The notes under the pieces: generated by a model | Database searches by the model: none | The model's input: only the letters and a program-made list of their open reading frames with translations | What the model was told of the DNA's origin: nothing | Shown here: piece by piece, positions 46,260 to 57,549 of the stretch | Numbering within the stretch: position 1 is the stretch's first letter | Layout of the letters: each line of letters begins with the position of its first letter | Position numbers and translations under genes: made by a program | Source of the DNA: Eonycteris spelaea | Taxonomy: Eukaryota; Chordata; Mammalia; Chiroptera; Pteropodidae | DNA length: 64,000 nt | Assembly (NCBI GenBank): GCA_003508835.1 | Contig: PUFA01000164.1 | Location: 2,356,001-2,420,000, forward strand | Reading direction: 5' to 3'

Positions 46260-46400
46260 TTGTAGAGATAGCCAGGTGGCTGAGGACAGAAGTGAGAGGG
46301 AGACCTTTCCCTGCATTCCTTTTGAACTTTTAAAATTTTGCATTGTGTAAAGTAATATCTATACAAAAAAAAATACAATAAAGTGACAAGCTGTCAAGAA
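46260..46400 (+). mobile_element. L1 LINE 3' end (L1ME-like), sense
   Basis: 'gagagggagacctttccctg', 'cattccttttgaacttttaa' and 'aattttgcattgtgtaaagt' followed by an A-rich tail match an L1ME-type 3' terminus. Confidence 0.7.
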
Positions 46401-46409
46401 TGAGAATAA

Positions 46410-46990
46410 ATAATCCAATACGCTGTACTTACATGTACTGATTTATCTTTACATGATGGAGTAATAACATCCATTCAAAAATTATATTTTTAGGCAACAC
46501 TAAATGATGTTTAAGGATGCATACTAGGTGGTAAAAATATAAAGAAAAATAAGGAAATGATTATACCATAAATTCATTAAGACAATAAATTTCAATAGGA
46601 AAAGAGAGCGTTGTATTAGAGGAGTGTTGCTGGGGAGGCTGAGAGAGGTAGTGGCTGCAAGAGTGTTTACTATAATAATTCATTTATGCAGTTTTCTATA
46701 TTTGTGTTACACTTACCAGTATAAAAACTTTTAAGAAAAGAATATTTATAAGGATTTTCCTAATAAGATGGGAAAATGCTCACAATATAAAATTCAGTGG
46801 AAAAGAAGGTACACAATCATGCAGTATGATTGCAATTATGCAAATGTATATTGGATATTGGTAGAAATAGACATTTAAATAAACTACCAAATGGTAATTG
46901 TACCTATTATTTTTTATTATTTTACACAGCTGCCATATTTTCTTAAATGTACAACATAATAAATTTGTAAAATGAAAGTTTTATTACAAA
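46410..46990 (+). mobile_element. one or two further L1ME-like 3' ends, sense
   Basis: 'acactaaatgatgtttaagg', 'ggtggtaaaaatataaagaa' and 'ggaaatgattataccataaa' (to about 46745) suggest one L1 3' UTR. 'gatgggaaaatgctcacaat' and 'catgcagtatgattgcaatt' to 46990 suggest another. Together with the preceding entry this is a cluster of sense L1 3' ends. Confidence 0.6.
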
Positions 46991-47104
46991 GGATGACGTG
47001 ATAAATCTAAATTGTAGGGTAAATATTGACCCTTTACCTTCTTCAGTCCCTATAAACATAGACATATATTATAATCATAAAATTTTAGAATGATAAGAAA
47101 TCAT

Positions 47105-47245
47105 AAGAGAGCATCTTCTCACATATCTCTATTTTAGAGCTGTAGAAATCAAGCAGCAGATAGGTTAATTGACTTAGCCAAAACTCAGGATTAGTTGGTC
47201 ACAGAGCTGGGACAGGGCCCAATTCAACACTGATGCCTGCCTTGT
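47105..47245 (-). mobile_element. MIR SINE, antisense
   Basis: 'tctattttagagctgtagaa', 'ttaattgacttagccaaaac' and 'cacagagctgggacagggcc' follow antisense MIR. Confidence 0.75.
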
Positions 47246-47904
47246 ACGGAGGGAGCACACAGAGCCTTGTTCTTTAAAAAAGTTTCATTGACTTCTCAAA
47301 GCATGTGTACATGGAAATTACAATTAAGCAATGACTACAATGAAATATAAATTTGTAATGCAATAAACTAATACAGCAAATGTTAAAGATTAATGTTGGA
47401 GAAATTTTATTTGCATTTTTCAAACAAAGACACAAACAACAACAGACCTTTGAACTTCAAGAAGACATGCTTGAATTCACTTATCTAACATAGTAAAGGG
47501 AGCTTGTGAGTGCAATAAAGTCTGTCATTGCTGCTTTCAATGCTATAAAAATGATACAATTTATGCAGTAACTGCTTCAAATCATGCTTGTTTTGACAAG
47601 CTGTTTCTAAGTTCCACCTCATTTGTACTTTAGCCCCACTTCTGTGCCATGTAGACCCAGTATGAACAAACATCACATGTCCTTAACTGTACCTTCCAGA
47701 GGGAAAAAATTAATAAAAAATAAAAAGAGAAAAATCAATCCATAATTTATCTTAAATTCTAGTCAGCATGTAATCTGTTTGTTTGTTTGTTTTTTACTAC
47801 TTTTTATTTTTAATTGGTATTTTAAACACTTCAAGTTTTAACTCCTTAATATGTGATGTTTGAACTTTCCTCCCCACATTTTACTCCCTGGAAGACAATT
47901 TCTA
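47246..47904. other. AT-rich non-coding stretch, nothing recognised
   Basis: It contains a short (TTTG)n at about 47778-47792. No gene or named repeat. Confidence 0.5.
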
Positions 47905-48060
47905 ACCTTTGACTTTCACTGAGTACCTATTCTGTGCTAGACACCATCTTCAGGGTTAGAAATACAGATATAAGTAAACATAAGTAAACCATAGCCTCAT
48001 CCCTCAAGGAGCCAATTATTTAGTGGAGCAGCTAGACAAATAAGCTGATGATGGGAAAAA
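47905..48060 (-). mobile_element. L2 LINE 3' terminus, antisense
   Basis: 'cactgagtacctattctgtg', 'ctagacaccatcttcagggt' and 'cctcatccctcaaggagcca' form the antisense L2 end. A small tandem repeat of ataagtaaac is embedded near 47971-47990. Confidence 0.75.
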
Positions 48061-48630
48061 GAAGTGGTTGGTGCTATAAGGAAATCAGTGAATGCTCTGT
48101 TCATGGCATTTTTTTTTTTTTTATCCCAAGAATAACTGTTAGCTAATACTTGACTCAAGTGTTTGGTTCTACATTTTCAACCCTCTCTACAACATCTTAG
48201 ATTCACAAGATTAACTCAAGTGAAGCCCCACAGATCCCAATCACCAATTCATGTCAAACTTAACAGCAAATAGCTTTTCTATCTGAATGTGAAAAATAAG
48301 CACTAAGAACCACTGACTCTACAAATTTTTCTGACATAATTTCAAAGACTAGAGTAAAAATATACTCCTGATTTAGCTCTACCATTCCATGAAGCAGCCA
48401 TGGAAGACATTGTAATTGATTAACCATCATCCATGTCTTCCCTTGTAAACAGAATCTCAGTTCTATTTGGGGCAGCGATGTGTACAACCCATGGTACTTT
48501 GTGAGATAATTACTTTCACAGATCCTTTTTGTCGAGGATACTAGTATGGCATAGTGCTGTCAAAGAGATTTCATGGAAATCTGCTAGAGAGGGAGGCTTC
48601 TGAGAGTTTTTCTATGTTTGTAAAAGGGAC
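48061..48630. other. non-coding stretch, nothing recognised
   Basis: A T-run lies at 48110-48122. The 75-codon minus-strand open stretch at 48260-48487 has no domain. Confidence 0.5.
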
Positions 48631-48788
48631 AAGAATGAGAAAAGATGATCTCATCTGATCTCAGAAGCTAAGCAGGGTCGGGCCTGGTTAGTACCTGGAT
48701 AGGAGACCAACCACCTTGGAATACCAGATGCTGTAGGCATTTAAAAAAAAAAAGAAGAAGAAGAAGAAAAAGAAAGAATGAGAAAAGA
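48631..48788 (+). pseudogene. RN5S pseudogene: 5S rRNA retropseudogene, 5'-truncated, with A-rich tail
   Basis: From 48647 to 48742 the sequence follows mammalian 5S rRNA from about nucleotide 31 to its 3' end: 'gatctcatctgatctcagaa', 'gctaagcagggtcgggcctg', 'gttagtacctggatagg' and 'gctgtaggc'. There are scattered substitutions, many at former CpGs (cg to ca), a four-base insertion after gagacca and one extra base near the end. The first 30 nucleotides are missing. A run of about 11 As and a GAA-rich tail follow. A perfect 15-bp target-site duplication, aagaatgagaaaaga, brackets it (48631-48645 and 48774-48788), proving L1-type retrotransposition. It is unlikely to act as rRNA. Its internal promoter begins near nucleotide 50, so part of box A to C sequence survives. 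Confidence 0.95.
48743..48773. repeat. A-rich tail with (GAA)n
   Basis: Tail of the 5S retrocopy: about 11 As, then four to five GAA units, then A-rich bases before the downstream target-site duplication. The trinucleotide expansion probably arose from the poly(A) tail. Confidence 0.9.
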
Positions 48789-50339
48789 GCTTTCTTTGTC
48801 ACTTCTTTCTTATTTGAAAGCACATGAGATGTTTGGAGCTATGGCAACCATGAAACAACGAGGAGACAAGAATAAGGACCAAATCCAGCATGCTAAGGAT
48901 ACAGAGAAAAAAAGAATCTGTATTCTTGGTAACATTTTAGAGGAACGGGATGATGGACTGCCTGTCCTAAATTTCTGTGGGGTAGATATTACTTGTCCCT
49001 ATGGTTTAAGCTACTTTCAAATGCCTATTATGTTACTTGCTGCTGAAAGCATTCCTAATGCAGATAAAAGTCTAGCTTGTTCATTTCTCTAGCCTTAGTA
49101 CTAAGAACAGCAGCTGATGTAGTAAGTGGTCAGAGGATATGTTTTGGAAGAATAAAGAATGAATGAGTTTTAGATTAGATACTAAGCATCATATTTAAAT
49201 TTGCAGGTGGTAAAGATGTTTTATTAATTTTACATTGAATTTTCATTTTGAGTATAATTTCTCTGAAAAAATGTGCAATGTAGGGGTTTTTTTTTTTTTT
49301 TTTTGCTTTACACTGCTATTTTCTTGCTAACAAAAATCTCACATTTGTTTACCCTTGAACACATTACGGAAAGGAAGAGAGACCTCTCTTCAATCCCAGA
49401 AAAATCAATCTTGATTGGTCCAAGCCAAACATGAAAGTTTCGTACCCTTCACACAATGAATAATTTATGCCTGGGCAAAAGAAGCAATGCTGGCCAATGG
49501 AGACTTTGGAGAAAGATATTTTTAACTAAGAAAAGATGGTACAAGGAAGGAAATTATCCTCTTTTTAACTGATATCAGGATCTGCAGCAGCCATCTTGCC
49601 AAAATAAAGAATGAAATTTGAGGACTAAGCCACCACACTAAGAATGGGAGCATAGAGAAATGAGAGAAATGAAGAGAACTTAGGTCTTTAATGACATGGT
49701 TGAGCCAATCCAAGAGTCAAACTGTTTCCAAATTCCTTGCCATATGATAAAGATACTGCTGGTAAAGAATCACCGGAAATCACTTTATTCAAATGGGACT
49801 TTAAATTTTTTAATAAGGAATATGCCATTATGTATTACTTATTTTAATATGAGTAAATAATAAATAAAAGAATCAGTGGAAAATCTGTTAAATAATAATT
49901 TTTGTTCTTCCGTCCACATCTTTTGTCAAGTGATCCTATTCTTGCTTAAAGTTTGCAAAGCACCAAACCAAAGGCATAGCAAATAAATAGAAATCTCTAC
50001 TGAGCTCTGACTCTTGATCTCTTCTGTGAACATTGTTCCCTCTGACTTTTTATCATGTGTTTTTTCGTTTTGAAGTGCCTTTTCTGCAAGTTGTCACACC
50101 AGTGAAAATGTCTCTATTTCTAGGCAAACCACTGAATCGTTACATCTTGTCATTAGCCATTTAGCATCCCTAATGTTGTGTGACTAATTAAGTGAAGGAC
50201 CTACTGAAACTGATTTATTTTAATAGCATTCCTGAAAAGTATTGATAAATGTACAGAGATGTTTTAAAATGTTGAAAAGTTTCAGCCACACAGTAACGTT
50301 AAGTTGTGACATTTCTAAAATATGACATTTACTTGTTTG
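48789..50339. other. non-coding stretch, nothing recognised
   Basis: An open stretch of 104 codons (48778-49092, plus) begins inside the downstream duplication of the 5S retrocopy. It has no recognisable domain. A T18 run lies at 49287-49304. Confidence 0.45.
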
Positions 50340-50400
50340 TTAATTTATTCATTCACATTCGCATGTTTTCCCTTGGTGCTAGGAAAGCGAAGATCTAGGC
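50340..50400 (-). mobile_element. L2 terminus fragment, antisense
   Basis: 'ttaatttattcattcacatt' and 'cttggtgctaggaaa' weakly resemble the antisense L2 end. Short and tentative. Confidence 0.3.
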
Positions 50401-50515
50401 AGGCATAAGAAAAGTTAAAAACCCTCACAAGCTAGGCAGAGACAACAAGAACCTTCATAAAACTGAAGCTAAAAAAAGAGAGAATAACAAATTGCCTTAT
50501 GAAAAAGGAAGAAAG

Positions 50516-50660
50516 AATGGAAGGAAGGAAGGAAGGAAGGAAGGAAGGAAGGAAGGAAGGAAGGAAGGAAGGAAGGAAGGAAGGAAGGAAGGAGAAAGGG
50601 AGGGAAGGAAGGAAGGAAGGAAGGAAGGAAGGAGAAAAGGGAGGGAGAAGAGACAGAGGG
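50516..50660. repeat. (GGAA)n array, about 145 bp
   Basis: A near-perfect GGAA tetranucleotide array has two short interruptions (gagaaaggga near 50592 and gagaaaaggg near 50632). It is pure purine on the plus strand. The repeat unit is the ETS-family core motif. No gene lies nearby in the window. Confidence 0.97.
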
Positions 50661-51269
50661 GGGAAACTTAATTTATAACGTGTTATATGATTTAGATTTT
50701 TTCTAACATAAGATATTAGAGAATCACCACCAAAATGTAATAATTTTCAAATAACTTAGAAGTAGTATGATCTTATTTATTCTAAGATGTGCTAGTATCA
50801 ACTTAAAATATACCTCTTTGGAGGAAAAATCATAAAACACAGTCTTATTCTGATATTTTGCTCTCCAGTAAATTCATTTTCTATTTTATTTCTTATTAGC
50901 CTTAAAAAAAAAACTTTTTTATTATCTTGTTTAAAATCTAAACCATCAATAGAATAACAAAGCATATTTAATGACTTTAAACCTGTTGCAACCCTGAACC
51001 AATAGAGCTGAAAATAAGACTTTAATCTGTCAGCCAGGCAATTTTCTAAACCTGTCACTAAATTCTGTGAATCCATCTATTCAAAAGATCAGCAAAAGTA
51101 AAGGTTTCATTGCACAAGTTGATACCAGTGCTCTGTCCTTTGCCAAGAATGCTTGGTAAAATAAAGGATTCATTGTTTCAATAGATTGACCTAGAGACTT
51201 AGAAAGTCATTTTACAATTTATAATAATTTAGTTGAAGAGACAGAATAAAGACAAATAACTGTTTTAAG
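50661..51269. other. AT-rich non-coding stretch, nothing recognised
   Basis: The 92-codon minus-strand open stretch at 50798-51076 has no known domain. Confidence 0.45.
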
Positions 51270-51425
51270 GTAAAAGCACTTTAGAGTAGCGCTTAAAGCC
51301 TCTGAAGTTTGATAGATCTAGGTTTGAACCTTGGCTCTATGAACTGTGAGATCTTAGTAAGTCATTTAACTCCTCTGACTCAATTTCTCCATTGGTAAGA
51401 TGGGAATAATAATAGCTCAAATTCG
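51270..51425 (+). mobile_element. MIR SINE, sense, 5' part
   Basis: 'gtttgaaccttggctctatg', 'agtcatttaactcctctgac', 'tcaatttctccattggtaag' and 'atgggaataataatagct' are sense MIR, breaking off in the middle of the 3' half. The remainder resumes at about 51895. Confidence 0.88.
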
Positions 51426-51894
51426 GCAGACTGCTGGCTATCTCTCAATACCCATTCTTCCTTTCTTCTTTAGCAGTAAAATCTTAATTTTTAGCTAAGT
51501 ACACAAAAGACTAAAAGAAACTCTTACAACTAGGTGTGGTTATCTGTCTAAGTTCTAGATATATGTGGAAATAGTATGCGGATAGAATCGCTAAAAAAGG
51601 GGGTGTGACCTCCTCACCCTTCCTTCTTCTTACAGCTGGACTTTGGACATGATGGCAGGAGTTCTAACAGGTTCCCTTGTCTGTGAGGTAACCTTGGGTT
51701 GGAGGCTATATATGCCAGAGGTATAAGACAGAAAGAGATTGGATTCCTGCCATGTCTTATCAGCCCTACACTGGCTACTTTTGGAATACTTTAACGAGAA
51801 AGAAACATAAACCATTTGACTTAAGTCATTGTTTGGGGGTATTTAATTCACTGTCTGTATCAGCCCTAATCCTAGTTGATAATACTACAACAAA
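51426..51894. mobile_element. LTR-like insertion splitting the MIR
   Basis: About 470 bp separate the two collinear MIR halves. Inside are 'cccttgtctgtgaggtaacc' and, near the end, 'atcagccctaatcctagttg', which resemble the U5/termini of old mammalian LTRs. No internal viral sequence is visible. The family is not named. Confidence 0.5.
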
Positions 51895-51985
51895 GAAAGA
51901 TTTTGAAAATTAAATAAGATCATATGTCAGTTATATAGTAAGTGCACACAAAATGGTACCTATTATTAATTATTATTATTAAAAG
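51895..51985 (+). mobile_element. MIR SINE, sense, 3' part
   Basis: 'gaaaattaaataagatcata', 'tagtaagtgcacacaaaatg' and 'gtacctattattaattatta' finish the MIR begun at 51270. Confidence 0.8.
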
Positions 51986-53059
51986 ATAATATTATAAAAA
52001 TTTGTTAGTAAAAGATATAATGTTATAAATGATAATATTCAGAAGAATAAACTGTATCTGAAAAAGCTTACCTTTCAGACCAGTAGCATTAAGAATTATA
52101 AAAGTGTCTATAAAAGGAAAACTCTCTCCTGGGAAGCAACTTTTGATGTTATTAGAAAAAATTACATGCCATAAAGAGGTTGAACAGATGTGGAATAGCT
52201 CCTAATCCCTATGGTAACCATATACTTTCTTACACCAAGTGGTACCTAATGTTCTCAGTCTGAAGGACCCTGAATTTCAATGAGAAATTTTAAATGGAAA
52301 AAGATCTGTATGGGGTACCCTGCAAAGCAAAACTCTGTGACTGGTAATGGGTCTGATGAGCACCTCCATTAACAAGAACAGTACTGTGCACAAATGAAAC
52401 AATTTTAGAGAGGTAAATAACTTCTAAAAGCCCAAAGCAAGGAATATTACTTAATATATATATAATCTAATATATAATAAATGTACATATATACATATTT
52501 ATTATCTGTAGTAATACATAATAAATATATACATGATTTCTGCATCAGAAATTGTCAAGAATCATTTGCAATTACATAATATGTATCATAGATGTTGATG
52601 GAGAATTTGAAAATACGGTGACAGCCTCCCTCCATCCCCAGTCTTAGATTATGTCCAAAATAATGTCACAAAATGTATCTATTAATGTAACTCAATAGTT
52701 TTTTGAAGTATTCATTGACATGATTTTAACCTCTTTTTCATAACTCTACTGCTCCCAGAGCACCTCATAGATTGCTATTTTGTTTTCCCTAATAATTGGA
52801 ATACCAATTCTGTTGGTTTTATTTACTTTTATGGTTACTTATATCTAAATGCACAGCCTAGGTATCTTGAGGCCCTGGTAAAAAAAAGGCAGAAATAAAT
52901 TTTATAACCACTAAGTATAAAATTAGCATTTTAGGCATACTCTTTGCAAAGAAAGAACTAGCAATAGGATCTAACAGTAATGTAGATAATGTCCATACTC
53001 TATCTCACCAAGATTCGTGCTTTTTTGAAATTGAAACAAAAAAAAAACAAGGATGTAGG
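51986..53059. other. AT-rich non-coding stretch with TA-rich patch
   Basis: A TA-rich low-complexity patch covers about 52452-52540. No gene or named repeat elsewhere. Confidence 0.5.
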
Positions 53060-53215
53060 TATCACGATCAAATTTTATAAGTAAACAAATGTAATACTCA
53101 GTGGTGTTAAATAACTTGACCAAGGTCACCCAGCTTGTGAGCAGCCCAACCAGGATTTAATTCTAGATCTTTTTAACTTTATAGCTAGGGCTCTTTCCGG
53201 CAAGCCGTTCAGCCT
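53060..53215 (-). mobile_element. MIR SINE, antisense
   Basis: 'gttaaataacttgaccaagg', 'tcacccagcttgtgagcagc' and 'caaccaggatttaattctag' give a clear antisense MIR core. Confidence 0.85.
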
Positions 53216-55439
53216 CTGCCATGCACTAAAGGAAAGGTAAAAGCAGGATTTTGCCTTTAATACTTGCAATAATAATGCAATAATTATGAATGTACCTGAA
53301 AAGTTGCAGAAAGAATAAAAAAGAAACTCGACGTTGGGAAATACCCATTAAGAGATTTCAGATTAAAGAAAAGCTATACTTAAGGACCAATATGTTTTGG
53401 AATTCAGTATCTTTCAGATTTTAGAAAGAAAATAGGATACATACACTATGTATATTACTACACACTTCCAGCAGGTGTTGGATACTGTCCCATTATCAAA
53501 TACATTCATATTTCTGAAGTGAAGCAAATGAATATTTATACTAAGAATGATAAATAAAGACTATAAAAGTCACGCATCAGTGCAGAAGTTTTCATTGTTA
53601 AATGAATTCAGGTCTGGTCAGGTTTTAAGTTTCTAAAATACTTCCTCTTTTCATAGCTTTTTGGATTTCATAATTGCAATAAGGGACACCGAACTTTACT
53701 GTGTCCTGTCTCACGAGGTGAGGGAAATACTAATGATAAACTGACTGACTTATTAGAATTGACTTTCCACTAACAGAGGGAAGACACCACGCATGCCAAG
53801 TTTGTCCCATGTACTTGTCACAAGCTTGTTTCCTGCTTTGTGACTCAATTACAGTCCATTATGTGACAATAGAATTAAAAAGTAGGCAATAAAAATGAAA
53901 TACAGATCAGTCTACTAAAATCCAGGTAAGCTATTAATAATCATGTGTGACTGTTCTAATTCAATGACAAAACTATAGTTACTTCCAACTTTTACACTTA
54001 ATTTTCAACTAAACAGTTGAGAAAATTAGGCGGTACTATAAGTAGAATGTTAGTCCCTGAAATTCAATCATTAAGTTCCATCCTGTTCCGATTAAAGATA
54101 TTTGTTATAATGCTTTATTTTGAGAAAGGCTCTTGAAATGAACATTTAACCCATTAAAATTCAGCAGATAATCATTTCTACCCTAACTATATAAAACTAT
54201 GTTGTGGTTTAATGTGTTATCATCTGTCATCTGTTGAAGTGCCTTTGTATCTGGATCCAGCATTTTTTTAAAATTACGAATAAATTTACAAGTGTAAGCA
54301 TATAGTTATTAAATAAAACTTTACCACTGGATCTCTTACATCATTTTACTTTAGTATTGTATGATATTTTTCTCTCCTCTTCTGTGTCCAATTCTTTTTA
54401 TTTTCATTCATCCTTGATCGTACAACTGAGAATATTTTCCCATTAGATATTTATGTGACTCTTATCTTTGAATGTTGAAATATGTCAGCTTTGGTCTTCA
54501 GGAGATTTATCAAAGTTGCTAAGAACTAGGAAAAATACTAAAACACTAAAAATGAAAGTGGATCTCTGAAAAAGATTTGGTCACAATTGTTCCCCTCAAT
54601 AATCTTGTGACCTGTGTTTAAGGTATCATTGTCAACATGACAATGGTTACTATTGTTTTTGAGTTTTCGCCTTGTAAATAAGTAGTACAGAGATCACTTA
54701 CCTAGACCACGTGGCCTTGAGAACGTGCTACTAACAATCAGTTTTAAAACAGCACAAGAAAAGAAAAAACAGCAAATGTTTTTTCAATTATTGCACAGAA
54801 AATAATGTCTAGTTTGTTATATTCTAACTTAAAATAAATCAACATTATTTTTTTTCAGGTTTTGATTCAGGTGTTTTTGTTTTTGTTTTTGTTTTCCTCA
54901 ATCTAATTCTTTCAGAAGTTCATAGAGCATTAGGAAGAGGCAGCCACCCTTCTGTGTAGAAAAAGAAAGTAGCTAATTATATATAAAAAAAAAACAGAAG
55001 ACATAAACAACACCTGTAAAAATGTAAAAATGGTAAATGACAGATGGCTGATGCCATAACTAATTTTAGAAGTATTAGCATTAATCATCAAAATTTCTTT
55101 CCTTAAAAAAAACATAGTATGGAACAAATAGAGTATATTTTAGAAACTACCCCTTGACCTGTATAAATTACAAAATAAACAGATGTACCCACCCGTTCAC
55201 TGCCTCCCCTGCAGTAATTCATTAACAGTTTAAATTATGCTCACCCACTTTCTTGCTCCACCAGGCCCTTGTTGATTTTTCTAGTATCTGTATGCAGAAC
55301 GAATTCCAAATAAGCTTCAAGCTAATTTTCAGCAAATAGTTAACTCTAAAATTTATTTAATGGAGCACTTAAGGACAGACTGTTTGGCCAATGGGAATCT
55401 TATAATAAAATTTATTAATTCAATTCTCTGATTATTTCG
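53216..55439. other. AT-rich non-coding stretch, nothing recognised
   Basis: It contains a short (TTTTTG)n at 54872-54896 and no identifiable gene, exon or named repeat over about 2.2 kb. Confidence 0.45.
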
Positions 55440-55565
55440 GTGGCATAATTGATGGCTGAGGAGTACTGATTTGTTCAGGGGCACACACTCATTTAGCAGC
55501 AGAGCCTGGACTACAGCTCAAGTCATCTGACTCCCTCTCCAGTGCTCTTTCCCACAGGCTCCCTC
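55440..55565 (-). mobile_element. MIR SINE, antisense
   Basis: 'agcagcagagcctggactac', 'agctcaagtcatctgactcc' and 'ctctccagtgctctttccca' match the antisense 5' half of MIR. Confidence 0.75.
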
Positions 55566-57361
55566 AGATCATGTTTGATGAATTTGATCACACCACATGG
55601 GCAGAACCTTTGTTAAGTAAGCGGCTGCATCCTTTGTCTTCCACATTTGGCTCTTGAAATTCCTTATGTCAACCCTACATTTAAGCTTTTCTGATTTTAT
55701 GAAAATTTATCACACATTTTCTACAAAGCATTTTAAGAGCTATACTGAAAATTTAAACTATTGTTTCTGCTATTTATTTGAATTTGTCTGAGTAATTTAC
55801 ACAGTTATAAGAATAGGAGGTTCAGAAACCATATAGATAATGTAAATGGGATCATCACCTAGTTGCTAAAAAAAAATTCTAGTGAGAGAAAAAGATGATA
55901 AACAACAAAATAACAGTCCATGAAGTAGATAATACACATTAAGAGTCCCTAGTTACAATTCAGATGAAATTGGCTGAGGTGTTATTGAGTTCTTTGTCAC
56001 TCTCAACAGAACTGTTTCCATGACAAGCAAAAAGCAATGTAAAGTGCTTCCTCTTTGAGGTCAAAAGGGACTCTATGAGTATTCCCTCAATATATATTAT
56101 TTGTCAGTTAAAGGGCCACAATAGTAATATAGCATAAAATAGTATAATGGCCAGAAAACAAATATTTGCTGGTGTATTTGCTCAGAGTTAGTATTCCTGG
56201 ACAGTGGAGGCAATACCATGATGCTGTTTGTTACAGAGGAAGATTCAGTGCAATGGGTCCACATCAACTACCATGGAAGGCATTCAGACATTGAGAGGAG
56301 TTACGTGATCTCCTTTCTAAAATTCAGAATTATCATAAAACAACCATAAAGGAAGGGGTGAGAGTGTTTACTGTATTTTATCATTTGCTATGTGCTTTCT
56401 CAGGTATTGTATATATTTATAAATGAAATCCCATCTCATTCTGCAGTAACAGGACCAAGGCATCTTATTTACCTAGAGCATCTGTGTCTGAATTTTTAGC
56501 TGATCACCTACTGCTGGAAAATAATATTATGTCATCCCCAAGTTCTCAAGATATGATTATAAAAACAGTAGAAATAAATCAGATACAAGAAAGGTAGAAT
56601 TTTATCAATAGGCTTTTCATTTGATTTATAAAGTACACAAAGGTCTGGGAGACATATTAACAATGTACATGTATATGAAAAATTTTTTCATATTCAAGCC
56701 CAATACCTCCTCAAAATAGGAGCAGATGCATTTCCACTAAGAGGACATCAACTTGGATCTTTATTACACCTTGAGTTAATTAGCAAGGAACTTTAATGTG
56801 CTGTATATCTAAAAGTACTCTGAAAAATATAATAGGTATAAATAAACTTTATTATTGTATGTATTTATTTATGTCCAACCTGTCTCAAGAAAAAAAAAGA
56901 TATGTAACAACTATAACTTTAAAAAATATAAAAACAAAATGATTCAAATGGAAGACTTGGAAGAGATTGCACCTGAATGGCCGAGATTCTTGCTAAGTAG
57001 CCAAAGCAAAAGAGAAATTCAGGGTGTTATTTTCTTTCTTTTCTTTTGTCCTATAAGAGAAAGTACACAAATTCATGTGAAAAGATAGATTTTTATTGTC
57101 CTAGTATTAAATTATAGGAGGAATTAGATATGAATGAAAATAAAAACAAATACTAAATGTCAAAATAGACAAAACTTTCAACTGTAGTTTTCACAGATAC
57201 CATAGAGCCATTCTTCATATGAACATATCTTAAAATGGAAAAAAATAAGGAAGCAAAATTAATTTTTGAGCATAATTGTTTGTCTCTGATCTAAATTAGT
57301 GGGGTTGAGCATTTCACAATCTCTTGTTCTAACTTGATTCTGGGAGTTCGTTTGGAAAAAC
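55566..57361. other. AT-rich non-coding stretch, nothing firm recognised
   Basis: A weak antisense MIR signal lies near 56370-56440 ('tttgctatgtgctttctcag'). A 77-codon open stretch at 56855-57088 is Lys-rich low complexity. Confidence 0.4.
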
Positions 57362-57545
57362 TAGAGCAGCATTTCCAAAATGTAATTTAAAGGTTTCTTT
57401 TATTCAAGGTTTATTATTCAAGATTTCTTTTCAAAAATGAGAATTTCTGGGCCACACTCTAAAACTATTGAATCAACATTTTAGGTGTGGATCTCAGGAA
57501 TCGCAATTGTAAATAAGTTATCCTGGTGAATTGCAGGTATGTGGT
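57362..57545 (+). mobile_element. MER1-group hAT-Charlie element
   Basis: 'agcagcatttccaaaatgta', 'atgagaatttctgggccaca', 'actattgaatcaacatttta' and 'gttatcctggtgaattgcag' follow the order of non-autonomous hAT-Charlie elements. Same group as the copy at about 32.4 kb. Confidence 0.65.
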
Positions 57546-57549
57546 ACTG

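Noticed and set aside
48647..48742. Functional 5S rRNA gene
   Set aside because: It lacks the first 30 nucleotides, carries insertions and many substitutions, and has an A-tail and target-site duplication, so it is a retrocopy.
50516..50660. CRISPR-like or satellite array
   Set aside because: It is a simple GGAA tetranucleotide repeat without spacers. CRISPR arrays do not occur in mammalian nuclear DNA.
52452..52540. AT-rich patch as a replication origin
   Set aside because: Low-complexity TA sequence alone is not evidence of an origin in mammals.
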